Source: Burkholderia sp. 9120
Lineage (GTDB): Bacteria > Pseudomonadota > Gammaproteobacteria > Burkholderiales > Burkholderiaceae
Assembly (NCBI RefSeq): GCF_000745015.1
Contig: NZ_JQNA01000002.1
Span: 1,116,001 to 1,180,000, forward strand
Direction: 5' to 3'
Length of the DNA: 64,000 nt
A model generated the notes under the pieces. That model had not been told where the DNA came from. It searched no databases and saw only the letters and a program-made list of their open reading frames with translations. Below are positions 8,896 to 16,015 of this stretch, piece by piece; positions within the stretch are counted from its first letter, which is position 1, and each line of letters opens with the position of its first letter. Position numbers and translations under genes: made by a program.

Positions 8896-9350
8896 GATGC
8901 GGCTCCCGGATTGCGCAGTCCGAACAAACCCTTCGAGCGCACCGTGATCACCGTTTCACCATGCTGGTTGATGCCTTCCCATTGCGTCGACACGATGCCG
9001 CGATCCGGCTTGCTCTCAGACACGCGTTTGTCGAGCACGACGTTCTTCATCGTGATCGTGTCGCCTACGCGCACCGGCTTCAACCAGCGGATATCGTCGA
9101 TGCCGGGCGAGCCCATCGACGTGGAACCCGCGAGCGTGTTACGCACCAGCATGCCCATCATCACCGAACAGGTGTGCCAGCCGCTCGCCACCAGACCGCG
9201 GAACGGCGACTGGGCGGCAGCGGCTTCGTCCAGATGAAACGGTTGCGGATCGTACTTTTGCGCAAAGTCCACAATCTCTTCACGCGTGAACGTGTGCTTG
9301 CCGACTTCCACGCTCGTGCCGACCACCATGTCCTCGAAACTGAAACCCAT
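8892..9350 (-). CDS. MaoC family dehydratase
   Basis: A 152-residue hot-dog-fold protein with the active-site sequence KYDPQPFHLDEAAA (Asp34, His39) and a following RGLVASGWHT segment. The frame continues upstream, but ATG 9350 has an AAGGAG site and starts at the usual MGFSFEDM. Two adjacent MaoC proteins following two acyl-CoA dehydrogenases is an arrangement known from degradation of bulky side chains such as steroid acyl-CoAs. Both copies here keep an Asp/His pair, so they may equally be two independent enzymes. Confidence 0.88.
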   Translation of the reverse strand: MGFSFEDMVVGTSVEVGKHTFTREEIVDFAQKYDPQPFHLDEAAAAQSPFRGLVASGWHTCSVMMGMLVRNTLAGSTSMGSPGIDDIRWLKPVRVGDTITMKNVVLDKRVSESKPDRGIVSTQWEGINQHGETVITVRSKGLFGLRNPGAAS

Positions 9351-9385
9351 TGTCGCGCTCCTTGTTTTCCGATTCGACCGGCCGA

Positions 9386-10513
9386 TCAAACTTCGGCGGT
9401 CATGAAGCCGGGCAGCGCAGCGAACCGCGCGAGATGGTGATCAACATCGCCCAGTGTGGTTTCGATGATCGCAAGACGTTTGAACAGATGCGCCGCCGCG
9501 ACTTCGTTCGTCACGCCCATGCCTCCATGCAACTGAACCGCCTGCTGACCGACGAAACGCGCAGCCTGCCCAACCCGCGCCTTTGCAGCGGAGACGGCCC
9601 GGCGACGCTCGTCGGGGTCTTCGCTGGTGTAGCGCATGGCGGCCAGATAGGTGACCGAACGCGCCTGCTCGGCGTGAATCAGCATCTCGACCATGCGATG
9701 CTGCAAGGCCTGAAAGCGCGCGATCGGCTGGCCGAACTGCTGACGTGTTTTGGTGTAGTCGACGGTGGCGAGGTTCAGTGCGTCTAGCGCGCCGATCGCC
9801 TCCGCGCACAGCAAGACCGTGCCGTAGTCCGCGATGTGTTCGAGCGCAGCCGCGCCGGCGTGCTTGCCTTCGAGACGGCGCGCGGGCGTGCCGTTGAATT
9901 CGAGCGTTGCGGCGCGTTGACCGTCGATCGTACGGTAGTCGGTCAGCTTCACGCCCGCTGCTTCGCGCGCCACGATAAACAGCGCGATTTCGCCATTCAG
10001 CCGGGCCGGCACGATCCAGTAATGCGCTTGCGCACCGTGCAATACGACCGACTTCGTACCGGTCAAGGTCGGCTGCTCGCCGGAGCCACTCGCGGTCGTG
10101 GCGACGTCGAACAGATCGTACCGTGCGTGGGGTTCGTGAAATGCCACGGACAGCTTGATCTCGCCCTGCGCTGCGCGCTCCAGCAACGATGTATCTTCGC
10201 CCCGCCCGCTGCCGGCAAGACGCAATGCCTCGATGCCGACTGCCGTCGCCCAATACGGCTCGACGACCAGCGCGCGGCCGAGTTCCTGCATCACGACCAG
10301 CATGTCGATCGGGCCGCCGTTGAAACCACCTTGCGCTTCCGGCACCGGCAGCGCGGTCAGACCCAATTCGGTGAATGCGGCCCAGTGCGTATCCGATATG
10401 CCCGCTTCCGAGCGGACAATCGCCTGGCGCGCTTCGAACCCGTAGCTCTTGTCCAGATAGCGACGCAATGCGTCGGCGAATTGCTGTTGTTCGTCGTTGA
10501 AATTGAAGTCCAT
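9386..10513 (-). CDS. Acyl-CoA dehydrogenase (C-terminally divergent subunit)
   Basis: A 375-residue acyl-CoA dehydrogenase-fold flavoprotein. The C-terminal domain has QLHGGMGVTNEVAAAHLFKRL followed by ETTLGDVDHHL. It lacks the canonical glycine-rich substrate/FAD motif (GGSNEIQ-type) seen in its neighbour. The FAD-binding middle region is also degenerate. This pattern fits the non-identical partner subunit of a heterotetrameric ACAD. The gene begins 10 bp after the other ACAD ends on the same strand. Heteromer formation is an inference from adjacency and complementary motifs. Confidence 0.85.
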   Translation of the reverse strand: MDFNFNDEQQQFADALRRYLDKSYGFEARQAIVRSEAGISDTHWAAFTELGLTALPVPEAQGGFNGGPIDMLVVMQELGRALVVEPYWATAVGIEALRLAGSGRGEDTSLLERAAQGEIKLSVAFHEPHARYDLFDVATTASGSGEQPTLTGTKSVVLHGAQAHYWIVPARLNGEIALFIVAREAAGVKLTDYRTIDGQRAATLEFNGTPARRLEGKHAGAAALEHIADYGTVLLCAEAIGALDALNLATVDYTKTRQQFGQPIARFQALQHRMVEMLIHAEQARSVTYLAAMRYTSEDPDERRRAVSAAKARVGQAARFVGQQAVQLHGGMGVTNEVAAAHLFKRLAIIETTLGDVDHHLARFAALPGFMTAEV

Positions 10514-10523
10514 ACGCCGCCCC

Positions 10524-11720
10524 TCAAAGTCCGAGAATCATCTGCGCGATGATGTTCTTTTGAATTTCGTTCGAGCCGCCGTAAATCGACGTCTTGCGGA
10601 AGTTGAAGTAGTACGCGGCTAGCGGCGCGGCGTCGTCGTCGCCGGCCAGACTATGATCGCGCTCGCCTTCGAGGAACGGTACGTCGAACGGTGCGGCAAG
10701 TGGGCCGACGGCTTCGAACATCAGTTCGGTCAGCGCCTGCTGGACCTCGGTGCCTTTGATTTTCAGCATCGACGCCTCGGGCCCCGGTCCGCGTCCGCCA
10801 GCTTCATTGGCGACCACGCGCTGCACGGTGACTTCGAGCGCCATCAACTCGATCTCGAGGCTCGCGACTTTCGCGGCGAACACCGGATCTTGCAGCAGCG
10901 GCTTGCCGTTCTTTTTCTGATCCAGCGCGAGACGTTTCAGGAAAACCAGTTCTCGCTTGGATTGGCCGACACGCGCAATACCAGTGCGCTCATGGCCAAG
11001 CAGATATTTTGCGTAAGTCCAGCCGCGGTTCTCGTCTCCGACCAGATTCTCGACCGGCACTTTCACGTCTTCGAAAAAGACTTCGTTGACTTCGTGATCT
11101 TCGTCGAGCGTGATGATGGGACGCACCGTGATGCCCGGCCTTTTCATGTCGATCAGCAGGAACGAAATGCCCTCCTGCTTCTTCGCACCGCTGTCGGTGC
11201 GCACGAGGCAGAACATCATGTCCGCGTACTGGCCGAGCGTGGTCCAGGTTTTCTGGCCGTTGACCAGGTAATGGTCACCAACGCGTTCGGCGCGCGTGCG
11301 CAGCGAGGCCAGGTCGGAACCGGAACCCGGTTCGGAATAGCCCTGGCACCACCAGTCCGAGCCATCGAGAATGCGCGGCAAATAGTGACGTTTCTGCGCC
11401 TCGTTGCCGTATTTCATCAGAACGGGCGCCACCATCGAAACGCCAAAAGGCAGCACCGACGGCGCACCGATGCGCGCGCACTCTTCGTCCCAGATGTGTC
11501 GTTGAGTCGCGTCCCAGCCCGGGCCTCCATATTCTTTGGGCCAGGCGATCACTGACCAGCCGCGCGTGCCGAGCAGCTTGTGCCAGCCCGCGAAATCTTC
11601 GCGGGAAAGGCGTTTGTGATTGAGAACTTTGTCGCTGAGCTCGCGAGGCAGATTCGCTTCGAGCCAATTGCGGATGTCCGCGCGGAACGCGTTATCAGCG
11701 GAGGAATAGTCCAGATTCAT
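10524..11720 (-). CDS. Acyl-CoA dehydrogenase (canonical subunit)
   Basis: A 398-residue acyl-CoA dehydrogenase. It shows WCQGYSEPGSGSDLASLRT (FAD/substrate contact), GQKTWTTLGQYADMMFCLVR, and the C-terminal SIYGGSNEIQKNIIAQ motif. The length and the long helical C-terminus match FadE-type enzymes acting on branched or cyclic acyl-CoAs. It follows DUF1178 by 48 bp and precedes its partner ACAD by 10 bp. The substrate is not determinable from sequence. Confidence 0.9.
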   Translation of the reverse strand: MNLDYSSADNAFRADIRNWLEANLPRELSDKVLNHKRLSREDFAGWHKLLGTRGWSVIAWPKEYGGPGWDATQRHIWDEECARIGAPSVLPFGVSMVAPVLMKYGNEAQKRHYLPRILDGSDWWCQGYSEPGSGSDLASLRTRAERVGDHYLVNGQKTWTTLGQYADMMFCLVRTDSGAKKQEGISFLLIDMKRPGITVRPIITLDEDHEVNEVFFEDVKVPVENLVGDENRGWTYAKYLLGHERTGIARVGQSKRELVFLKRLALDQKKNGKPLLQDPVFAAKVASLEIELMALEVTVQRVVANEAGGRGPGPEASMLKIKGTEVQQALTELMFEAVGPLAAPFDVPFLEGERDHSLAGDDDAAPLAAYYFNFRKTSIYGGSNEIQKNIIAQMILGL

Positions 11721-11768
11721 GCGTAGTGTCTCCTGGCCGCAACCGCCCGCCGCCAGTGAGCCACTGCG

Positions 11769-12194
11769 CTATTGCAGCGGTTCCTTCAAGGCGGCCGGGA
11801 CCGGCAGCGGCATCACTTCGATGCCTTCTTCGACCAAGGCTTTCGCATCTTCGGGTGTCGTAACACCGCGAATATTGCGTGCGGGCGCTTCGTTGTAGTG
11901 AATGCGCCGTGCTTCCTCAGCGAAGCGGTCGCCCACGTTCTCAGTCTTTTCCAGTACCTCGCGCAACGCACGCATGACACGCGCCTGCATGTCATCTGTG
12001 GCCGCCGGTGCCTTTGCCTCCGTCGCACCCGACAAATTCAGTCGCGGCGCCGACGGCAAGCGGCTTACTTCGTTCGCACCGCAAATTGGACATTCGACCA
12101 GCTTGCGAGACTGCTGCGACTCGAAGTCCTCAGCTGAAGCGAACCAGCCTTCGAACCGATGGCCATGCGGACACTGTAAATCGAGGACCTTCAT
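11769..12194 (-). CDS. DUF1178 family protein (zinc-ribbon-like)
   Basis: A 141-residue protein of a proteobacterial domain family without known function. The N-terminus carries paired ligands CPHGHRF (Cys8, His12) and CPICG (Cys35, Cys38), a likely metal-binding knuckle. The C-terminal half has EEARRIHYNEAPARNIRGV, a conserved family block. It is the first gene of the minus-strand acyl-CoA operon, behind a TetR-like palindrome. Operon membership is by spacing only; this family is often found independently of fatty-acid genes. Confidence 0.8.
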   Translation of the reverse strand: MKVLDLQCPHGHRFEGWFASAEDFESQQSRKLVECPICGANEVSRLPSAPRLNLSGATEAKAPAATDDMQARVMRALREVLEKTENVGDRFAEEARRIHYNEAPARNIRGVTTPEDAKALVEEGIEVMPLPVPAALKEPLQ

Positions 12195-12240
12195 GTGGAA
12201 TCAGGGCTTGCGTGCCAGTTTAGCGCAAAACATAAATTTG

Positions 12241-12255
12241 TGAACGGTCGTTCGA
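12241..12255 (-). promoter_or_regulatory. Candidate TetR-type operator upstream of DUF1178-ACAD operon
   Basis: GAACGGTCGTTC (12242-12253) contains the palindrome AACG-GT-CGTT, and a further GCGAACG half-site lies about 20 bp on. The ACG-N2-CGT core matches the palindrome in front of the paaH-like gene. The rest of 12195-12443 shows no gene. Confidence 0.45.
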
Positions 12256-12443
12256 AAAACTATTGCGAACGACACGCCGACGCCGGATGCTCAGGGCAAA
12301 TCAAACGCGGTGCGCGATTTTAACGCTTTGCGCAAAGGGCTGCCGAAGGTCGTCCGATTGGAAAATGACGTGACGCTCGAACGTTGAGTCAGTCAGGGAG
12401 TTGCGTCCGTTCGTTACCCTCGCACACTGATCGCGGCACAGCG

Positions 12444-12968
12444 CTACGCCACCAGGCATTCGAGTTGGCGGTTAAGCCGCGGCTCGAGTTCGCGCGCACC
12501 TTTGGCGAGGTTGATCTGCTTCGCCGACTTCGCAACGTCAAGGACGTGTGCCTTGATGTCATAGCCACCGCGCGCTGTCAGCCAGGCCAGGATGTCCGAC
12601 AAATGCCAGACCGACGCACTGCCCTCGTGGACCGGCGGCGGGAAATCAACTGCGTGGCTCAGCATCAGCTTGCGCATGTTCTGTCGCGACACGCCGGCGA
12701 CCTCGGCGACGTCGGTAAGCCCGACGAAATCCGGGCCGGCTTCGACGAGGCGTGCAGACGGCACTGCGCGTTTGACGTCTTCGAGTGCGCTGACGAGCGC
12801 GGCGAACGCGGACGCGCCTTCACGCGAAAAGAACAACGCCATGCGACCCGGTTGCCCCACGCCGACCGTGGCGTCGTCGCAACCCTCCTCGCCCAACCGC
12901 TCGACGATGGCGTCGAGATCGCTGTCTTCAGCCGCGAGCCGGTACTTCAAGATGAAAACATATTCCAT
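12444..12968 (-). CDS. AlpA-like HTH DNA-binding protein, putative antitoxin/regulator of a HicA-like cassette
   Basis: A 174-residue protein not matched to a named family. The N-terminal 75 residues look like an alpha/beta domain (MEYVFILKYRL.., SAFAALVSALEDVKRAVP). Residues about 84-130 form an AlpA/excisionase-type winged HTH: LTDVAEVAGVSRQNMRKLM, then FPPPVHEGS and VWHLSDILAWL. Its ATG has a strong GGTAGGAG site. It begins 52 bp after the small HicA-like gene on the same strand. The order small putative toxin then larger DNA-binding protein recalls hicAB. The antitoxin role is inference; it could also be a stand-alone regulator. Confidence 0.6.
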   Translation of the reverse strand: MEYVFILKYRLAAEDSDLDAIVERLGEEGCDDATVGVGQPGRMALFFSREGASAFAALVSALEDVKRAVPSARLVEAGPDFVGLTDVAEVAGVSRQNMRKLMLSHAVDFPPPVHEGSASVWHLSDILAWLTARGGYDIKAHVLDVAKSAKQINLAKGARELEPRLNRQLECLVA

Positions 12969-13020
12969 ACGTTACTCCTACCTTCATTCGGCCTGAACTC
13001 TCATTCTGCGGCGCTATCCG

Positions 13021-13266
13021 CTACCGCTGGGCCGTGCAATTGTCGACAATGCGCCTGAGATGTCTGGCATGGTTGCCGGGGTTCCTGGGCGTACTCCAGA
13101 CACTCGATATACAAAACTCTCCACAACGACACTCTGCGTCTTTGTACGGACAGTATATTTTTCCCCACGCGTGCCCTTTACCACCGCTCTGAACACGCCA
13201 GCCGTTCGTTTCCGCATAGACCAGCGCGGCCTCGATCTCCTTCTTGGAGTGGGTTCCACGTTTCAT
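13021..13266 (-). CDS. Small HicA-like protein, putative toxin
   Basis: An 81-residue protein. The pattern helix, NGWRVQSGGKGHAWGKIYCP, strands, then a RHLRRIVDNC helix follows the HicA layout, where a KGSH-type motif on the second strand carries the catalytic histidine; here that would be His32. Cys39, Cys46, Cys48 and Cys52 may bind a metal, which ordinary HicA lacks. The ATG sits 5 bases after a GGAGGG site. It is first in a two-gene unit with an AlpA-like protein behind a palindromic promoter. No activity is shown; the fold assignment is by eye. Confidence 0.55.
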   Translation of the reverse strand: MKRGTHSKKEIEAALVYAETNGWRVQSGGKGHAWGKIYCPYKDAECRCGEFCISSVWSTPRNPGNHARHLRRIVDNCTAQR

Positions 13267-13277
13267 CTATACCCTCC

Positions 13278-13317
13278 AATTTAGTGACTTAAAGCATGGT
13301 TGTCAAGTGACAACCAT
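13278..13317 (-). promoter_or_regulatory. Promoter region with 22-bp palindrome of the HicA-like cassette
   Basis: ATGGTTGTCA and TGACAACCAT (13296-13317) form perfect 10-bp arms with a 2-base spacer. On the minus strand the palindrome contains TTGACA (13306-13301), followed 17 bp later by TAAATT (13283-13278), so a bound protein would cover the -35. A start from this pair would leave only about 5 bases before the ATG and lose the GGAGGG site. A further upstream promoter is therefore also possible. The 11-mer TACCCTCCAAT occurs twice (13270-13280 and 13340-13350). Confidence 0.55.
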
Positions 13318-13503
13318 ATGCCGTTTACTCAAACACAATTACCCTCCAATCTGTTCGCCATCCGAATCAATCTGGATGACGAGCTCCATCGGAGAACGTC
13401 AATACTAGAGCGATGAGCGTCGTGAGGCGAGACTGTCGGATGGCATAGGACGGAGCAGCATTTTTTCAGACAACGGCCAGGCAACCCGTCTCATCCGGCG
13501 TAA

Positions 13504-13542
13504 AAAAAGCCCTTGCTGGTCGTAGACCGGCAAGGGCTTTTT
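13504..13542. terminator. Intrinsic terminator downstream of the NUDIX gene
   Basis: A long hairpin AAAAAGCCCTTGC..GGTC / GACC..GCAAGGGCTTTTT has A-rich and T-rich flanks and can work in both directions. On the minus strand it follows the NUDIX stop by about 50 bp. Confidence 0.9.
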
Positions 13543-13590
13543 GCAGATTCCAAACCGCTGCGCGTTTATCCACGCGCCCGGCTGATTGCG

Positions 13591-14178
13591 CTACTGCGGT
13601 TGCGCGGTTGTCGGCCAGGCGCCCGACAACACCTTCTCCAGCCAGAACGTGCCGATCACCGTCTTCACGTCGGTGATCTTGCCGGTACGCACCCATTCCG
13701 ACACGTCGGCAACGCTTGCTGTAAACAGCTCAAGGAACTCACCTTCATCGAGCTTGCGCTCGCCCGCGCTCAAACCACGAGCGAGGTAAATGTCGATGAA
13801 CTCGGTCGAGTACGAAATGATCGGGTGAATGCGCGTCAGGTAGACGAATTCACGCGCCGTGTAGCCCGTTTCTTCCTGCAACTCGCGTTTCGCGCACGCG
13901 AGTGCGCCTTCGTTCGCGTCGAGCTTACCGGCCGGGTATTCGACCATGACCTTGCCCATCGGATAGCGATACTGGCTTTCCAGCAGCACACGACCGTCGT
14001 CGAAAAGCGGAATCACCATGACGGCGCCCGGATGCTGAACGTATTCGCGCGTGGCCTGCTTGCCGTCCGGCAGGCGAACGGTATCGCATTTCAGCGTCAG
14101 AAACGGCCCTTGATGGATCGTTTTGCTCTCGACACAAGTCTCGGTGAGCGCGGCGTCGTGATCAGGAAGTTCAGCCAT
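13591..14178 (-). CDS. NUDIX hydrolase, ADP-ribose pyrophosphatase-like
   Basis: A 195-residue cytosolic NUDIX protein. The complete Nudix box G-x5-E-x7-RELQEE-x-GY is at residues 84-106, binding the catalytic metals. The N-terminal half (TVRLPDGKQATREYVQHPGAV) and the SYSTEFIDIYLARGL segment after the box match NudF-type ADP-ribose pyrophosphatases. The ATG at 14178 starts the family's normal N-terminus. It is the last gene of the nuo transcript direction, after DUF2818, an arrangement common in Burkholderiaceae. The NADH link to complex I is contextual only. Confidence 0.88.
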   Translation of the reverse strand: MAELPDHDAALTETCVESKTIHQGPFLTLKCDTVRLPDGKQATREYVQHPGAVMVIPLFDDGRVLLESQYRYPMGKVMVEYPAGKLDANEGALACAKRELQEETGYTAREFVYLTRIHPIISYSTEFIDIYLARGLSAGERKLDEGEFLELFTASVADVSEWVRTGKITDVKTVIGTFWLEKVLSGAWPTTAQPQ

Positions 14179-14221
14179 ATGCGGACCTCGGGACAGCTTG
14201 GTGCGCGACGGCGAGACGCCG

Positions 14222-14518
14222 TCAGCGGCGTTTGACGAGATACTGGAAAGTAAAGCCGGGGAATGCGAACACGATGAACAAAGCGAACGTGATCGCGTAG
14301 AACTGCCAACCCTGCTCGAAGCGGTTACCCGCGCGCGCCTCAAGCAGAAAACCCAGTGCGCCGACCACGAAGTACAGCACGATCAATTCGGCAATCCGGA
14401 TCCAGGCGCTCTTCTTCACCGCTTTCAACGGCACGGCGGCGAAGAGGCGCTGATTCAGGAACGGCAGGTTGGCGCCGACCAGCGCCAACAACACGATAAA
14501 CCAACCCGCAGCCGACAT
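14222..14518 (-). CDS. DUF2818 family membrane protein
   Basis: A 98-residue protein with three probable membrane helices (residues about 4-20, 44-60, 70-90) and a basic C-terminus ending VKRR. Its ATG overlaps the nuoN stop by one base (TGATG), so it is translated with nuoN. The family is found next to complex I genes in betaproteobacteria. A role in complex I assembly or stability is possible but not demonstrated by the sequence. Confidence 0.8.
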   Translation of the reverse strand: MSAAGWFIVLLALVGANLPFLNQRLFAAVPLKAVKKSAWIRIAELIVLYFVVGALGFLLEARAGNRFEQGWQFYAITFALFIVFAFPGFTFQYLVKRR

Positions 14519-15990
14519 CAGAGCAGCAGCGTGTGCTGGATAGCCTGCAGGCAGGCCTTCAACAGCGGGTCCGGCACGATGCCGAGCACCAGCACCGCCA
14601 GCCCGTTCAGCGCGAGCAGAGCACGCGTGCTGGAGTCGGCGTGGATCGGTGCGGTGTCTACCGGATCGTCGAAATACATCAGCTTGACGATACGCAGGTA
14701 GTAGAACGCGCCGAACAGCGACGTCATCACGGCCAGCACCGTCAGCCAGGTCAGACCGGCGTTCATGGTGGCCTGCAGCACCGCGAGCTTCGCGTAGAAG
14801 CCGACCGCAGGCGGAATGCCGGCGAGCGAGAACATCATGACCATCATCACGAACGCGAACACCGGGCTGCGTTGATTCAGGCCCTTGAAGTCTTCCAGCG
14901 TGTCCGCTTCGAAATCGCGGCGTGCCAGCAGCATGATGACGCCGAACGTGCCCATCGTCGTGATCAGGTAGACGATGCTGTAGAACATCGCCGAGCCGTA
15001 CGCGTTCGCGGCGCCGGTGGTCTTGTGGTCGACCACGCCGGAGAGCAGGCCGAGCAGCACGAAGCCCATGTTCGAGATCGCCGAATACGCGAGCATCCGC
15101 TTGACGTTGCGTTGCACGATACCGGTGATGTTGCCGACGATCAGCGACAGCGCCGCCATAATCACCAGCATTTGCTGCCATTCGACCGCGAGCGGCAACA
15201 GGCCCATCACGAGGAAGCGCAGGCCCCACGCAAACGCGGCAACCTTCGGACCGCCGCCGACCATCAGCGTCATGGCCGTCGGTGCGCCCTGATAAACGTC
15301 AGGCACCCACATGTGGAACGGCACCGCGCCCATCTTGAACGCCACGCCCGCCACGATAAAGATCACGCCGAACAGCAGCACGCTCGGGTCGTAGTGGCTC
15401 GTGCCGATCGCCTTGAACACTTCGTTCAGGTCGAGCGAACCGGTCGCGCCGTACAGCATCGAGATGCCGTACAACAGGAAACCGGAAGCCAGCGCGCCGA
15501 GCACGTAGTACTTCATCGCCGCTTCGTTCGACGGCGCCGCGTCACGGCGCAGCGCGATCGCGCCGTACAGCGACAGCGACATCAGTTCCAGACCGAGATA
15601 CAGCGTCAGGAAGTTGTTGCCCGAGATCATCACGAGCTGGCCGAGCAACGAGAACATGCCCAACAGGAAGAACTCGCCGCGGAACAGGCCGCGATCTTCG
15701 AGGTAACGGCGCGAATAGACGATCGACACGGCATAGCCGAGCGTCACCACCGCTTTCATCACGTTGGCGAACGGGTCCACCACGTACATGTGGCCGAAGT
15801 AGTAGCGCACTTGCGGGTCGAACGCGTTCATCGCAAACCAGATGCCGGCGACGAGCGTCGAGAAGAACGCAATGAAGTACGTGGTACGGCGACCGGCCTG
15901 GCCGACGAACGTGTCGTTGAGCCACGCGACGACAACGGCGAGCATCACCAGCGCGTCGGGCAACAGAGCAGTCATAGGGGCGTTTTGCAT
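14518..15990 (-). CDS. nuoN: NADH-quinone oxidoreductase subunit N
   Basis: A 490-residue antiporter-like membrane subunit of complex I with about 14 helices. It carries the proton-channel segments GVAFKMGAVPFHMWVPDVYQ (key Lys) and NVKRMLAYSAISNMGFVLLG. The ATG at 15990 starts MQNAPMTALLPDAL, a usual Nuo N-terminus; the frame extends upstream without support. It is the last nuo subunit gene, 25 bp after nuoM. Confidence 0.95.
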   Translation of the reverse strand: MQNAPMTALLPDALVMLAVVVAWLNDTFVGQAGRRTTYFIAFFSTLVAGIWFAMNAFDPQVRYYFGHMYVVDPFANVMKAVVTLGYAVSIVYSRRYLEDRGLFRGEFFLLGMFSLLGQLVMISGNNFLTLYLGLELMSLSLYGAIALRRDAAPSNEAAMKYYVLGALASGFLLYGISMLYGATGSLDLNEVFKAIGTSHYDPSVLLFGVIFIVAGVAFKMGAVPFHMWVPDVYQGAPTAMTLMVGGGPKVAAFAWGLRFLVMGLLPLAVEWQQMLVIMAALSLIVGNITGIVQRNVKRMLAYSAISNMGFVLLGLLSGVVDHKTTGAANAYGSAMFYSIVYLITTMGTFGVIMLLARRDFEADTLEDFKGLNQRSPVFAFVMMVMMFSLAGIPPAVGFYAKLAVLQATMNAGLTWLTVLAVMTSLFGAFYYLRIVKLMYFDDPVDTAPIHADSSTRALLALNGLAVLVLGIVPDPLLKACLQAIQHTLLL

Positions 15991-16015
15991 GGTCTTTAAA
16001 TTCCTCCGCTCGGCG

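Larger units (their letters stand above)
13267..13590. other. AT-richer intergenic stretch between HicA-like gene and NUDIX gene
   Basis: This 324-bp stretch holds the palindromic promoter region of the small-protein cassette (to about 13350), no recognisable gene from 13350 to 13500, and the NUDIX terminator at 13504-13542. Its left half is visibly poorer in GC than its neighbours, which suggests the cassette was acquired. Confidence 0.5.
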
